Of a stretch of DNA of 64,000 nucleotides, positions 35,817-45,965 are shown one piece after another. The position numbers and the translations under genes are program-made. This DNA comes from Pseudomonas sp. BBP2017. Its GTDB lineage: Bacteria; Pseudomonadota; Gammaproteobacteria; Pseudomonadales; Pseudomonadaceae. Within the stretch, counting starts at the first letter, position 1, and each line of letters starts with the position of its first letter. The notes under the pieces were generated by a model. That model saw nothing but the letters and a program-made list of their open reading frames with translations, did not search any database and was not told where the DNA came from. Location: assembly GCF_003024385.1 (NCBI RefSeq), contig NZ_PVZN01000011.1, forward strand, positions 62,001 through 126,000. Direction: 5' to 3'.

Positions 35817-38570
35817 CTACTTCGCCCAGGTTTGGGCACCGCCGATTTTGGCGATGCGGTCAAGCGGCAGCAGCCTGCTTACTGCACTCAGGTAGTGCTC
35901 CGAGTCGAGATAAGCCACTGCGTTTACTTGCCGCAGCGCAAACAGATTATTGATCTGGCGTAGCGTATGCAGTGCGGGCAAGCGTCGGTCGACGATGTCG
36001 GTGAGCACCCCGGGCCCGGTAAGGCGACAGAGTTTGTTGGCATAGCGGTAGAAAGCCTGCGGGTCTTGTGAAAGGGATGGCTTGCTGGCGTAGAACTCGG
36101 GCTCGCTGCGAAAGCGCGTCAGAATTTCTTCGGAGATGGCCGTGAGCGTAGGGTTGTTGGCGTGACTTCCGATCAGGCTGTTGTTGTACAACCAGTTCAT
36201 GCCCATCTTCTGGTTGGACGCCGGTGGGAATAAAAGTAGTCCGTCCGGAGCAGTGGACAGGTCCACCTGGTCCAGCGCCTCACCGGGCAGCCCCTCGGTG
36301 TTACCGTCGTGGGTGTACGGGTGCTCGCCTGGGGCCAGCAGGGTGTCATCGACATCCATGTAAAGACCGCCCTGATGATCGAGCAGACGATAACGCAGAA
36401 TATCTGCAGCGGAGGCCGGGTTGCTGCTTGTACTGCCGTTTCCCTCCAGGGCAGCCTGATACTGAGCGTGGTACGGGCTTTGCCGAAACTGTTCGAAGAA
36501 CGGTTGTTGTTCCAAGGGCAAAACCTCAAGGGAAGGTGCATGTTCGGCCAGCAGGCGCAGGTTTTCTTCGAATGCTGCGGTATTGGCGTTCGATAGATAC
36601 AACTGGAAGGCATATTCAGTGTTTTTGAGCTGTTCGGCGTTGCGCCCGATGTTGGCCAGCAGATCATCGCTAATCACCCGGTCGCCGACCCAGATGCCCA
36701 TGACCCGTTTTGGAATCGGCTGGAGCGGCTCGGCAGGTGCTGGCGGTAGCTCGATTGGCAAGCGCAGGTCTACCCCCAGGGCGCGAAGGCTGGCCATGCG
36801 CATTTCATCAGTGACCAGGCGCGAATCGGCATTTTTCAGCGGCTGCATATTGATGCCTGACTCGGGAGCAATGTAGTAGTTGTGGGTGACTTCGTTCAGC
36901 TCCCTTTCAAGTAAAAAAGCATCACGTTCCAGATCATAGACGACGTTCGAGTTGTATCCATCAATACAGGCTTCGAGGCGGTCGGGATTGCCGTCATACT
37001 CTGGCAGCCTGATCACAGCGCCGGCGACCGCCGAATTCGCTTCAGGCAAGGGTGGGATTGCGTCCGCGTCGACAAAGAAGCTCTGTAAGTCAGGGTTTGG
37101 CAAGCGTGGAGGGCTGTCCGGGCCCATGGGATAGCCCAGCTGGCCATTGATGCGGCTTGGCGCAACAAAACGTTCGCTCTTGAAGCGAAACAGCAGCGGC
37201 CGCTCGGTGACCAGCGCATGCACCAGCGGCACCGCATTGAGCAGGCCGAACACCGCATCACCGACGCCGGCGGCTTGCTGCTGCTGGTGCTTGCCGTTGA
37301 TGGCCTGGTCAAGCCCCAGGCCGAATTGGGCGATGCCACCAAGGGCAAACAACGGCGCCAGCTCCGGTACTATCAGTGCCAATGGCGAGAGGTAGTTGAT
37401 CGCCGAGTTGAGATAGCCTCGCCATCTGGCTTTGCTCACCTCGCTGTCGCTGGTGATGATCGAGTCGGCGTCGCTATAGCTGCGGCGGCGCTGACGCTCG
37501 GCCAAGGCGCGAAACAGATCCGCGGACAGGGCTGGGCTGTAGGTGCTCATCTTGTAGTTGATGTAGGTTCGCGGCGCCCAGACGCCTTCGGTAGTGAATC
37601 CCTCCCGATGGCTGTCCAGGTGAACGCTGCGCGGGTACACCGCAAGCCCTTCGAGGGCTGTGGCCAGGCCACTGAAACTCAAGCCATCGGGTTCATCCCC
37701 ATGGGCGAAGTGCGCCATCAGTGCCTGGCGTTTTTCCGGGTCTTTGCACTGCTGTGCAAACCAGTCCTGCAGTTGACCTTGATCGGTAAACTCGTGCAGA
37801 GGGTAGGTATTGCCGGGAATGTAGAGCAGCATGAGCGGACTGCCCTTGCCCTTTAAACACAACAGATCGGTCGCGACGTAGCCATAGACGTTCAGGGGGC
37901 GCACCTGGACCTGAACGCCATCGCTCAGCACTCCCGCTGCCCGCCAGGCTAGCTGGGTGCCGGCACGGCTGAGCTTACCTTCGCCAGCTTGCTGGTTGCA
38001 GGCTGCAAGAAAGTTGAGCTTTGCGCTGGTGCCGTAGCTTTCCAGATGATTTGACCAATAGTCTTTCAGCATGGCTTTGTAGACAGTATGGAAATCCAGG
38101 TTCCAGACGAAGCGCTCGAAGACTTCGATCGGCAGGTCTATACGGGTTTTGTCGCTGTATTCTTCGGTGTGTGTGCGGCGAAATACTCCGCTGAACACGT
38201 AATAGTTCTGCGCGCCTTCGTGAGCAGGTGGTCGCAGCGTAGGAACAAGACGAATCTCCCGGTCGCTGCCGCTCGGCTGTTGGGTTTCAAGGAAATGAGG
38301 GACGGCGTTGTTGTTGCGTTCGGCTTGCCAGTTGCTCAGCATTGCCTGGGTGAGGCTGAGCCGTTGTGCGACGATACCTGTCCAGCCGTAGTCCTTTCCG
38401 ACCTGATAATGCAAGGTAACGACATCAAGCTGGTCGGGATCGATGCTGATGCCCCGCGCTGATAGCAACTGCTTGAGCGTATCGGCGGCGGCCCGGTCGG
38501 GGCGGGGAAAGTTCACAAGATGCTCGCGGACGTACTGGACGCCTGCTGCGTTTACATGGGCGGCGCTCAT
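35817..38570 (-). CDS. Toxin-like protein with C-terminal TcdA/TcdB-type glycosyltransferase domain
   Basis: A large (917-residue) soluble protein of unknown role. The N-terminal ~470 residues resemble the Pseudomonas toxin-associated DUF6543-type region, ending in a hydrophobic, Gly/Ala/Leu-rich stretch (LSPLALIVPELAPLFALGGI). Residues about 619-860 look like a clostridial-cytotoxin/PaTox-type glycosyltransferase: MGIWVGD at the start, the SAADILRYRLL helix, and a DXD-type metal site YMDVDD (Asp739 and Asp741, DXDD as in PaTox). Such domains glycosylate host GTPases or other proteins. No signal peptide or membrane anchor is visible. ATG 38570 is preferred (AAAGG eight bases upstream); TTG 38603 adds 11 residues. 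It runs opposite to the che operon and interrupts otherwise conserved synteny. Confidence 0.8.
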   Translation of the reverse strand: MSAAHVNAAGVQYVREHLVNFPRPDRAAADTLKQLLSARGISIDPDQLDVVTLHYQVGKDYGWTGIVAQRLSLTQAMLSNWQAERNNNAVPHFLETQQPSGSDREIRLVPTLRPPAHEGAQNYYVFSGVFRRTHTEEYSDKTRIDLPIEVFERFVWNLDFHTVYKAMLKDYWSNHLESYGTSAKLNFLAACNQQAGEGKLSRAGTQLAWRAAGVLSDGVQVQVRPLNVYGYVATDLLCLKGKGSPLMLLYIPGNTYPLHEFTDQGQLQDWFAQQCKDPEKRQALMAHFAHGDEPDGLSFSGLATALEGLAVYPRSVHLDSHREGFTTEGVWAPRTYINYKMSTYSPALSADLFRALAERQRRRSYSDADSIITSDSEVSKARWRGYLNSAINYLSPLALIVPELAPLFALGGIAQFGLGLDQAINGKHQQQQAAGVGDAVFGLLNAVPLVHALVTERPLLFRFKSERFVAPSRINGQLGYPMGPDSPPRLPNPDLQSFFVDADAIPPLPEANSAVAGAVIRLPEYDGNPDRLEACIDGYNSNVVYDLERDAFLLERELNEVTHNYYIAPESGINMQPLKNADSRLVTDEMRMASLRALGVDLRLPIELPPAPAEPLQPIPKRVMGIWVGDRVISDDLLANIGRNAEQLKNTEYAFQLYLSNANTAAFEENLRLLAEHAPSLEVLPLEQQPFFEQFRQSPYHAQYQAALEGNGSTSSNPASAADILRYRLLDHQGGLYMDVDDTLLAPGEHPYTHDGNTEGLPGEALDQVDLSTAPDGLLLFPPASNQKMGMNWLYNNSLIGSHANNPTLTAISEEILTRFRSEPEFYASKPSLSQDPQAFYRYANKLCRLTGPGVLTDIVDRRLPALHTLRQINNLFALRQVNAVAYLDSEHYLSAVSRLLPLDRIAKIGGAQTWAK

Positions 38571-38643
38571 GTTGGTTGCCTTTGCCGAGGATTGAAGGGG
38601 CAAAGGTGAACCTGATGTTGCGCTGCTTGGGCCTAATTAGTTA

Positions 38644-38976
38644 TTACTTGGGTGGCAGTTGTAACGCCATGGGCGTCACGTCTCGCTCAGTGGCGTGTTC
38701 GTCGGAAAATCCGTCCGGCACCTTGCCGCGCAACTGCCAGGCAAAGGCGATGATTTCGGCAATGGTCAGGTACAGCGCCTCGGGAATCTGCTCGCCTAGC
38801 TCCATGCGTGCCAGCAGGCGTACCAGCTCGGCATTCTCGTAGATCGGCACTTGGTGTTCGCGGGCGATAGCCAGGATGGCTTCGGCCAGCTCGTCATCGC
38901 CCTTGGCTGTCAGGGTTGGGGCCTGCTGGCCGTCGTAGCTCAGGGCAATGGCCTGGCGTGGGGTCTTGTCGCTCAT
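38644..38976 (-). CDS. Stand-alone FlhB C-terminal domain protein (FhlB-like)
   Basis: A 110-residue protein resembling the cytosolic domain of FlhB/YscU (IALSYDGQQAPTLTAKGDDE; VPIYENAELVRLLARMELGE; LYLTIAEIIAFAWQLRGK) but without the membrane part. The NPTH cleavage motif is absent, as in FhlB/YlqH proteins, which can partly replace the FlhB C-terminus in export switching. The start overlaps the stop of the upstream FliK-like gene by four bases, so the two are coupled. Confidence 0.9.
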   Translation of the reverse strand: MSDKTPRQAIALSYDGQQAPTLTAKGDDELAEAILAIAREHQVPIYENAELVRLLARMELGEQIPEALYLTIAEIIAFAWQLRGKVPDGFSDEHATERDVTPMALQLPPK

Positions 38977-40541
38977 GCGTTTTCATCCACCCAGCGTTGT
39001 TCCAATCGGGTACGCGGCCCTTGCGGCGGTGTGCCGTGATGGCAGTGCAGCTCAGCTACGTTAAGGCCGCGGGCCAGCAAGCGTTCGCGCAAGTTACCCA
39101 GCTGACTGTCGATCAGCTGTGCAGTGCTTGGCAGTTCGGCCCACAGCTGGCTGGACAAGCTACCCTGGCTAATCTGTGCCTGAACCTGGAGTGGCCCCAG
39201 CGGATGCAGATCAAAAGACAGTTCGATACGCCATAGCATTTCCAGCGGTTCGCGACGCTCGCGTTGCGGATCGCTTTGCTGCTCCGGCGTTTCTTCACGT
39301 TGCAGCTTGACTTGCAGTGGCAGGAAATCCTGGCCGCTGCGCACGGGGATTTCCAACTGCCAGGTGGTCTGCCGATTGCCATCGGCGGTGGTGCCGGTCT
39401 GCTCCAGGCTGGCCAGCTGATGGCTTTGCAGGCGAGAGATAGCGGCGGCGGCCAGGCGCAGCAGGTGCTCCAGGTCGCCTTCGCCGTCCTGGTTTTGTAG
39501 CGGTCGCGAGGGCAGGGGGAAGCCGCCAGGCAGCGGGCGCGGGCTGACCTGGCCAAGCATGCCGAGGGCATTGCGAACCATGCCCGGCATCACCTGGGCC
39601 AAGGTGTTGGCAGCGGCGACCGGGTTGAACTGAGTGTTGCCGGGTAAGCCGGGCAGCAACTGTGCCACCAGACGCACCACCTGGGCCTTGAGGTCGGGGG
39701 CGAGGTCGGCGGGCATGCCGGCAACCAGCTTGGCCTCCAGGAACACGCCACTGTTGTTCAAGGCCTGGGCCAGGCCTTTGGGGTCGCTGAGCTGACGCAC
39801 GTCCGGCAGGCTGGACAGCAGCTTGTCCACCGTGGTGCGCAGTTCGCTGGACGAATTGTTGTCGTCGCGCATCTGTTGCAGGCCACTGAGCAAGCCTTGC
39901 AGCGACGCCTGGCGACTCTGCTGGGTGCTCAAGTGCTGGGTGATAGCCAACTGCTCCTGGCGCCCGCTCAGCGGCACGAACGTCAACGACTGATCGCCCT
40001 GCACCCGGGCGCTGAGCAGACTGCCCACTGGTAGTGGGCGAGGGCTGTCGATGGTCAGGGTGGCGCCTGCCTGAGGGCCGCTGAGCAGGCTCACCAGCGA
40101 ACGGAACTGAGCGAGCTGGCCGACGGCCTGGGGCAGCGCCTGACTGGTCAGGACCTTGCCTTGCAGCAAGGTGCCGACGGGCAATTCCCGGGTGTCGATA
40201 CGGGTCAGGCTGGCAACGTTGCTGGCGATCGCCTGTTGCACGCTGATGGTCAGGTTCGAGCTGCTGCTCTGGCTCACCGCCAACTGGCTACCTTGCGCCA
40301 GTGGCTGCTTGCTGCTGGCCTGGACGTTGGTCTGCCTGCCGTTGTCCTGAGTCAGTTTGAGCAGCATCTGGAAATCCTGGCCAACCTGACGCAGCGCCAG
40401 TACTTCGGCCTTGGCGGTTTCACCGGGGGCCAGCAAGGCCTGTTGCGGTTGCAACAGACGCAACAGTTCGCCAGTCATCGCCGAACGCAACTGGGGCGCT
40501 GCCGGAATCTGTGGGCCAAGGCTGTTAATTTCGCCTGTCAT
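38973..40541 (-). CDS. Second FliK-like hook-length control protein
   Basis: A 522-residue protein with a Gln/Leu/Ser-rich N-terminal part and a C-terminal domain of the FliK switch type (about 400-510; WRIELSFDLHPLGPLQVQAQ). It is predicted to be a secretion ruler or switch substrate acting with the adjacent FlhB-C-like protein. It differs from the fliK at 14.6 kb in length and sequence. No signal peptide is visible, as expected for a type III substrate. Divergent from ccmA across 163 bases. Confidence 0.85.
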   Translation of the reverse strand: MTGEINSLGPQIPAAPQLRSAMTGELLRLLQPQQALLAPGETAKAEVLALRQVGQDFQMLLKLTQDNGRQTNVQASSKQPLAQGSQLAVSQSSSSNLTISVQQAIASNVASLTRIDTRELPVGTLLQGKVLTSQALPQAVGQLAQFRSLVSLLSGPQAGATLTIDSPRPLPVGSLLSARVQGDQSLTFVPLSGRQEQLAITQHLSTQQSRQASLQGLLSGLQQMRDDNNSSSELRTTVDKLLSSLPDVRQLSDPKGLAQALNNSGVFLEAKLVAGMPADLAPDLKAQVVRLVAQLLPGLPGNTQFNPVAAANTLAQVMPGMVRNALGMLGQVSPRPLPGGFPLPSRPLQNQDGEGDLEHLLRLAAAAISRLQSHQLASLEQTGTTADGNRQTTWQLEIPVRSGQDFLPLQVKLQREETPEQQSDPQRERREPLEMLWRIELSFDLHPLGPLQVQAQISQGSLSSQLWAELPSTAQLIDSQLGNLRERLLARGLNVAELHCHHGTPPQGPRTRLEQRWVDENA

Positions 40542-40568
40542 CAGCTGCCAACCTGTTGAAATAGCCCT

Positions 40569-40660
40569 CTTTGCAGTAGGACATCACATGTATAATGCCG
40601 CCCGATCTTTCGCGATCAGAGCGGCCGGGCTGTATCTGCACTGCCAGTATAACGGCAGGG
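40569..40660 (+). promoter_or_regulatory. Divergent promoter region of the ccm operon
   Basis: A perfect TATAAT lies at 40591-40596 in the gap between the minus-strand FliK-like gene and ccmA. No good -35 is present at 17 bases (CTTTGC at 40569-40574 is the nearest). Downstream, GATC and CGATC arms around TTTC at about 40604-40618 within GC-rich flanks could form a 5' leader hairpin. ATGTATAAT reads TATACAT on the opposite strand, so it may also serve the minus-strand pair. Confidence 0.45.
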
Positions 40661-40704
40661 CCAGGGCCGACTTGAGACAGGCACCCCAAGCATAAGGCGA
40701 AACT

Positions 40705-41337
40705 GTGACCCCTCATCTCGAAGCCGTGGGCCTGGCCTGCGAGCGCGACTGGCGAATGCTGTTCGAAAACCTCGAATTGCATCTGGCTGCAGGCGACATG
40801 CTGCAGATCAGCGGCCCCAATGGCAGTGGCAAAACCAGCTTGTTGCGCCTGTTGGCCGGGCTCATGAGCCCGACTGCCGGGCAGATTCGCCTCGACGGTA
40901 ACCCTCTGGCTGAACAACGCCACGAACTGGCGAAAATCCTCCTGTGGATCGGCCATGCCGCCGGTATCAAAGACCTGCTCAGCCCTGAAGAGAACCTCGC
41001 CTGGCTCTGCGCCTTGCATCGTCCGGCGGCACCTGATGCGATCTGGAAGGCCCTTGAAGCGGTCGGTCTGCGCGGTTTCGAGGACGTCCCCTGTCACACC
41101 CTGTCGGCTGGCCAGCAGCGCCGTGTAGCCTTGGCCCGCTTGTATCTGGACAGCCCGCCGTTGTGGATCCTCGATGAACCCTTCACCGCCCTCGACAAGC
41201 AGGGTGTGGCCCAGCTTGAGGCGCACCTGGCGGCCCATTGCGAGCAGGGCGGAATGGTCGTGCTGACCACTCACCACAGCCTCGAGCGCAAGCCGTCCGG
41301 TTACCGTGAACTGAACCTGGGGCAGTGGGCCGCATGA
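40705..41337 (+). CDS. ccmA: Haem exporter ATP-binding protein CcmA
   Basis: CcmA is the ABC ATPase of the CcmABCD complex that releases holo-CcmE during cytochrome c maturation. The 210-residue product has Walker [10 protein letters not shown], signature LSAGQQRR, Walker [13 protein letters not shown] and the switch His. The GTG start at 40705 follows AAGGCGA. It heads the ccm operon and overlaps ccmB by four bases. Confidence 0.96.
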   Translation: MTPHLEAVGLACERDWRMLFENLELHLAAGDMLQISGPNGSGKTSLLRLLAGLMSPTAGQIRLDGNPLAEQRHELAKILLWIGHAAGIKDLLSPEENLAWLCALHRPAAPDAIWKALEAVGLRGFEDVPCHTLSAGQQRRVALARLYLDSPPLWILDEPFTALDKQGVAQLEAHLAAHCEQGGMVVLTTHHSLERKPSGYRELNLGQWAA

Positions 41338-42002
41338 GTGTCTTTGTCCTGTTGTTACGTCGTGAAGCGCGTCTGTTGTGCCGACGTCCGGCGGAGCTGG
41401 CTAACCCGCTGGTGTTCTTCGCCATCGTCATCGCTTTGTTTCCGCTGGCGGTCGGCCCCGAGACTCAATTGTTGCAAACCTTGTCTCCGGGACTGGTCTG
41501 GGTCGCGGCCCTTTTATCGGTTCTGCTCTCGCTGGACGGGCTTTTTCGCAGTGATTTCGAGGATGGATCGCTGGAGCAGTGGGTCCTTTCGTCGCACCCC
41601 CTGCCTCTTCTGGTACTGGCAAAAGTACTGGCACACTGGGCCTTTTCCGGTCTGGCACTGGTATTGTTGGCACCCTTGCTGGCACTGATGCTAGGTTTGC
41701 CGTCGGCCTGCCTGCCGGTGTTGTTGGCATCGTTGTTGCTCGGCACGCCGGTGCTGAGCCTGCTGGGCGCTGTGGGTGCGGCCCTGACAGTCGGTCTGAA
41801 ACGTGGCGGCCTGCTGCTGGCGCTACTGATTTTGCCGTTATATATCCCGGTATTGATCCTGGGCAGTGGCGCCTTGCAGGCGGCATTGCAAGCTATGCCG
41901 GCGACCGGTTATCTGCTTTGGCTTGGCAGCCTGACCGCCCTGGCAGTAACTCTGGCACCCTTTGCAATAGCGGCTGGCCTGAAGATCAGCGTCGGCGAAT
42001 AA
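41334..42002 (+). CDS. ccmB: Haem exporter membrane protein CcmB
   Basis: CcmB is the six-helix membrane partner of CcmA. The 222-residue product starts [19 protein letters not shown], contains about six hydrophobic segments, and the segment [18 protein letters not shown]. The ATG overlaps the ccmA stop (ATGA); a GTG nine bases upstream is rejected. Confidence 0.95.
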   Translation: MSVFVLLLRREARLLCRRPAELANPLVFFAIVIALFPLAVGPETQLLQTLSPGLVWVAALLSVLLSLDGLFRSDFEDGSLEQWVLSSHPLPLLVLAKVLAHWAFSGLALVLLAPLLALMLGLPSACLPVLLASLLLGTPVLSLLGAVGAALTVGLKRGGLLLALLILPLYIPVLILGSGALQAALQAMPATGYLLWLGSLTALAVTLAPFAIAAGLKISVGE

Positions 42003-42045
42003 TGAGGTCTGGGCCCTGCCCAGCAAAGACCCTGGATGTACCGTG

Positions 42046-42822
42046 ATGAAAAGCAGCGTTATCAGCTGGACGTGGTTTCATAAACTGGGTTCGCCCAAGT
42101 GGTTCTATGCCATCAGCGGGCGCATGCTGCCGTGGCTGACGGTGGCCGCGATCCTGTTGATCGGCATCGGTGTGATCTGGGGCCTGGCCTTCGCCCCCCA
42201 GGACTATCAGCAGGGCAACAGTTTTCGCATCATCTACATTCACGTACCGGCCGCCATGCTGGCGCAGTCCTGCTACGTGATGCTGGCGGTGGCCGGGGTG
42301 GTCGGGCTGGTGTGGAAAATGAAGATTGCCGACGTCGCTTTGCAGTGTGCCGCGCCGATTGGCGCCTGGATGACCGCCGTGGCGCTGGTCACCGGAGCTA
42401 TCTGGGGCAAGCCGACCTGGGGCAGCTGGTGGGTCTGGGATGCGCGCCTGACGTCGATGCTGATTCTGCTGTTCCTGTATTTCGGCCTGATTGCCCTGGG
42501 CCAGGCCATCAGCAATCGCGAGAGCGCGGCCAAGGCCTGCGCGGTGCTGGCGATTGTCGGGGTGATCAACATCCCGATCATCAAGTATTCGGTGGAGTGG
42601 TGGAATACCCTGCACCAGGGCGCCACCTTCACCCTCACCGAGAAACCCGCCATGCCGGCCGAAATGTGGATGCCGCTACTGCTGACGGTGCTGGGTTTCT
42701 ACTGTTTCTTCGGTGCCGTGCTGTTGCTGCGCATGCGCCTTGAAGTGCTCAAGCGCGAAGCGCGCACCAGCTGGGTCAGGGAGGAGGTGATGAACAGCCT
42801 GGGCCGGGAGGTGGCACGATGA
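42046..42822 (+). CDS. ccmC: Haem-handling protein CcmC
   Basis: CcmC attaches haem to CcmE in the inner membrane. The 258-residue product has six membrane helices, the tryptophan-rich haem-binding motif [13 protein letters not shown], and conserved periplasmic histidines (IIYIHVP and [10 protein letters not shown]). ATG 42046 is chosen; GTG 42043 directly before it is possible. Its stop overlaps ccmD (ATGA). Confidence 0.95.
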   Translation: MKSSVISWTWFHKLGSPKWFYAISGRMLPWLTVAAILLIGIGVIWGLAFAPQDYQQGNSFRIIYIHVPAAMLAQSCYVMLAVAGVVGLVWKMKIADVALQCAAPIGAWMTAVALVTGAIWGKPTWGSWWVWDARLTSMLILLFLYFGLIALGQAISNRESAAKACAVLAIVGVINIPIIKYSVEWWNTLHQGATFTLTEKPAMPAEMWMPLLLTVLGFYCFFGAVLLLRMRLEVLKREARTSWVREEVMNSLGREVAR

Positions 42823-42995
42823 GTTTTGCCTCTTTCAGTGATTTTCTCGCCATGGGCCATCACGGCCTGTACGTCTGGTCGGCCTACGGCATCTGCCTGC
42901 TGGTGCTGGCCGTCAACGTTGCCTCGCCTGTGCTGGCCCGGCGTCGTTACCTGCAAGAAGAGGCGCGTCGTCTGCGCCGGGAGAACAACCAGTGA
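42819..42995 (+). CDS. ccmD: Haem exporter small subunit CcmD
   Basis: CcmD is a one-helix peptide that stabilises the CcmABC-CcmE complex. The 58-residue product, too short for usual ORF length cut-offs, begins [20 protein letters not shown] (conserved CcmD start) and has a single membrane helix ([16 protein letters not shown]) followed by a basic, charged tail ([14 protein letters not shown]). It overlaps both ccmC and ccmE by four bases. Confidence 0.93.
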   Translation: MSFASFSDFLAMGHHGLYVWSAYGICLLVLAVNVASPVLARRRYLQEEARRLRRENNQ

Positions 42996-43447
42996 ATCCG
43001 CAACGCAAGAAGCGCCTGTTTATCATTCTCGGCCTGCTGGCCGGGGTCGGCATCGCCGTGGGCCTGGCCTTGAGCGCCCTGCAGCAGAACATCAACCTGT
43101 TCTACACCCCGACCCAGATCGCCAACGGCGAAGCACCGCTCGATACCCGCATTCGTGCTGGCGGCATGGTTGAGAAGGGCTCGTTGCAGCGTTCGGGTGA
43201 CTCGCTCGACGTACGTTTTGTGGTCACCGACTTCAGCAAGTCGGTGCCGATCACCTACCGTGGCATTCTCCCTGACCTGTTCCGTGAAGGGCAGGGTATT
43301 GTCGCCCTGGGCAAGCTCAATGCCGAGGGCGTGGTGGTGGCCGATGAGGTGTTGGCCAAGCACGACGAGAAGTACATGCCGCCAGAGGTGACCAAAGCCC
43401 TCAAGGAAAGCGGTCAGGCGGCAACCGACGCGGGAGCCAAGCCATGA
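42992..43447 (+). CDS. ccmE: Cytochrome c-type haem chaperone CcmE
   Basis: CcmE binds haem covalently in the periplasm and passes it to the CcmFHI ligase. The 151-residue product has a membrane anchor ([18 protein letters not shown]) and a beta-barrel domain ending in [13 protein letters not shown], with the haem-binding His124 and nearby Tyr128. The GTG start overlaps ccmD by four bases. Confidence 0.96.
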   Translation: MNPQRKKRLFIILGLLAGVGIAVGLALSALQQNINLFYTPTQIANGEAPLDTRIRAGGMVEKGSLQRSGDSLDVRFVVTDFSKSVPITYRGILPDLFREGQGIVALGKLNAEGVVVADEVLAKHDEKYMPPEVTKALKESGQAATDAGAKP

Positions 43448-45432
43448 ACGCGGCGCTGATCATTCCTGAGCTCGGCCAGCTGGCAATGATTCTGGCGATC
43501 TGCTTCGCCTGTGTGCAGGCCACGGTGCCGCTGCTCGGCGCCTGGCGCGGCGACAGCTTGTGGATGAGCCTGGCGCGGCCCGCAGCCTGGGGCCAGTTCG
43601 CCTTCCTGGCCTTTGCCTTTGCCTGCCTGACCCATGCCTTCATGACCGACAACTTCTCGGTCGCCTATGTCGCCAACAACTCCAACAGCGCCTTGCCCTG
43701 GTACTTCAAGTTCAGCGCCGTGTGGGGAGCCCACGAAGGCTCGCTGTTGCTCTGGGCGATGATCCTCGGTGGCTGGACCTTCGCCGTCTCGATCTTCTCC
43801 CGACAGCTGCCACAGGTGATGCTGGCCCGCGTACTGGCGGTGATGGGCATGATCAGCGTCGGTTTCCTGTCGTTCCTGATCGTCACCTCTAACCCGTTCC
43901 AGCGCCTGCTGCCGCAGGTGCCGACTGACGGCGCCGACCTCAACCCACTGCTGCAGGACATCGGCCTGATCGTGCATCCGCCAATGCTGTATATGGGCTA
44001 TGTCGGCTTTTCGGTGGCCTTTGCCTTCGCCATCGCTGCCTTGCTCGGCGGTCGTCTGGATGCCGCCTGGGCGCGCTGGTCACGGCCCTGGACCCTGGTC
44101 GCCTGGGCTTTCCTGGGCATCGGCATCACCCTCGGCTCGTGGTGGGCTTACTACGAACTGGGCTGGGGCGGCTGGTGGTTCTGGGACCCGGTGGAAAACG
44201 CCTCGTTCATGCCTTGGCTGGTGGGTACGGCGCTGATCCACTCGCTGGCGGTCACGGAAAAGCGTGGCGTGTTCAAGAGCTGGACCGTGCTGCTGGCAAT
44301 TGCGGCGTTCTCGTTGAGCTTGCTGGGTACCTTCCTGGTGCGTTCCGGGGTGCTGACCTCGGTGCACGCCTTCGCTTCGGATCCAGAGCGCGGTGTGTTC
44401 ATCCTGATTTTCCTGTTGTTTGTCGTCGGTGGCTCACTGACCCTGTTCGCCCTGCGCGCACCGGTGGTCAAGAGCCAGGTCGGTTTTGCCCTGTGGTCGC
44501 GTGAAACGCTGCTGTTGGCCAACAACATCGTGCTGGTGGTCGCCGCCTCGATGATCCTCCTCGGCACTTTGTACCCACTGATCCTTGATGCCCTGACCGG
44601 CGCCAAGCTGTCGGTCGGTCCGCCGTACTTCGATGCGCTGTTCATCCCGCTGATGGCCTTGCTCATGGCGGTGATGGCGATCGGTGTGCTGGTACGCTGG
44701 AAAGACACACCAAGCAAATGGCTGCTGAGCATGCTGACCCCGGTGCTTATCGGCGCAGCCGTGCTGGCACCGATGGGTGGACTGTTGGTTGATGACTTTG
44801 ACTGGCAGGTGCTGACCACCTTCGCCCTGGCCGCGTGGATCGTCCTCGCCGGCGTGCGTGATATTTTCGACAAGACCCGCCACAAGGGGCTGCTCAAAGG
44901 CCTGCGTGGCCTCAATCGCAGCTACTGGGGCATGCACGTGGCGCACCTGGGCTTGGCGGTCTGTGCCTTGGGTGTGGTGTTGTCGAGCAACAACAGTGCC
45001 GAACGTGACCTGCGCCTGGCGCCGGGCGAATCGGTTGAGCTGGGCGGTTACCAGTTCATCTTCGAAGGCGCCAAGCACTTCGAAGGGCCGAACTTCACCT
45101 CTGACAAAGGCACCGTGCGGGTCGTCGAGGATGGCCGCGAAATCAGCGTGCTGCATCCGGAAAAACGCCTGTATACCGTGCAGCAGTCAATGATGACCGA
45201 GGCCGGCATCGATGCCGGCTTCACCCGTGATCTCTACGTTGCCCTCGGTGAGCCGCTGGACAACGGCGCCTGGGCTGTGCGCGTACACGTCAAACCCTTC
45301 GTGCGCTGGATCTGGCTGGGCGGTCTGCTGACCGGTCTGGGTGGCCTGCTGGCGGCCATGGACGGGCGTTATCGAGTCAAGGTCAAAGCCCGTGTGCGTG
45401 AAGTACTGGGCATGTCTGGAGCAACTGCATGA
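43444..45432 (+). CDS. ccmF: Cytochrome c haem lyase subunit CcmF
   Basis: CcmF is the core of the cytochrome c synthetase that joins haem to the CXXCH of apocytochromes. The 662-residue product has about 14-15 membrane helices, the WWD-type haem motif [20 protein letters not shown], and the conserved segments [16 protein letters not shown] and [20 protein letters not shown]. It overlaps both neighbours by four bases. Confidence 0.97.
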   Translation: MNAALIIPELGQLAMILAICFACVQATVPLLGAWRGDSLWMSLARPAAWGQFAFLAFAFACLTHAFMTDNFSVAYVANNSNSALPWYFKFSAVWGAHEGSLLLWAMILGGWTFAVSIFSRQLPQVMLARVLAVMGMISVGFLSFLIVTSNPFQRLLPQVPTDGADLNPLLQDIGLIVHPPMLYMGYVGFSVAFAFAIAALLGGRLDAAWARWSRPWTLVAWAFLGIGITLGSWWAYYELGWGGWWFWDPVENASFMPWLVGTALIHSLAVTEKRGVFKSWTVLLAIAAFSLSLLGTFLVRSGVLTSVHAFASDPERGVFILIFLLFVVGGSLTLFALRAPVVKSQVGFALWSRETLLLANNIVLVVAASMILLGTLYPLILDALTGAKLSVGPPYFDALFIPLMALLMAVMAIGVLVRWKDTPSKWLLSMLTPVLIGAAVLAPMGGLLVDDFDWQVLTTFALAAWIVLAGVRDIFDKTRHKGLLKGLRGLNRSYWGMHVAHLGLAVCALGVVLSSNNSAERDLRLAPGESVELGGYQFIFEGAKHFEGPNFTSDKGTVRVVEDGREISVLHPEKRLYTVQQSMMTEAGIDAGFTRDLYVALGEPLDNGAWAVRVHVKPFVRWIWLGGLLTGLGGLLAAMDGRYRVKVKARVREVLGMSGATA

Positions 45433-45965
45433 AGCGTTGGATCATGGTGCTGCCGCTGGCGGTGTTTTTGCTGGTGGCGGTGTTTCTCTACCGCGGTCTG
45501 TTTCTCGATCCCAGCGAGCTGCCGTCGGCGATGATCGGCAAGCCGTTCCCGGCCTTTGCGCTGAAATCGGTGCAGGACGGCAAGCCCCTGACCCAGGCCG
45601 AGCTGATCGGTAAACCGGCGCTGGTCAACGTCTGGGCCACCTGGTGCCCGTCGTGCAAGGTCGAGCACCCGTACCTGAACAAGCTGGCCGAGCAGGGCGT
45701 GGTCATCCACGGGGTCAATTACAAGGATGACAACGGCGCAGCGATCAAGTGGCTGGCCGAGCTCCATAACCCTTATCAGCTGAATATCGCTGACGACCAA
45801 GGTAGTCTGGGCCTGAACCTGGGCGTCTACGGCGCACCGGAAACCTTCCTGATCGACGCCAAGGGCATCATCCGTTACAAACACGTCGGTGTGGTCGACG
45901 CTACCGTCTGGCGTGAACAACTGGCGCCGCTGTATCAGGGCCTGGTCGATGAGGCCAAACCATGA
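45429..45965 (+). CDS. ccmG: Thiol:disulfide interchange protein CcmG/DsbE
   Basis: CcmG keeps apocytochrome and CcmH thiols reduced for haem attachment. The 178-residue product has an N-terminal membrane anchor (MVLPLAVFLLVAVFLY) and a thioredoxin fold with the WCPSC active site (Cys73, Cys76) and the cis-proline region VYGAPETFLID. Overlaps ccmF and ccmH by four bases each. Confidence 0.96.
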   Translation: MKRWIMVLPLAVFLLVAVFLYRGLFLDPSELPSAMIGKPFPAFALKSVQDGKPLTQAELIGKPALVNVWATWCPSCKVEHPYLNKLAEQGVVIHGVNYKDDNGAAIKWLAELHNPYQLNIADDQGSLGLNLGVYGAPETFLIDAKGIIRYKHVGVVDATVWREQLAPLYQGLVDEAKP

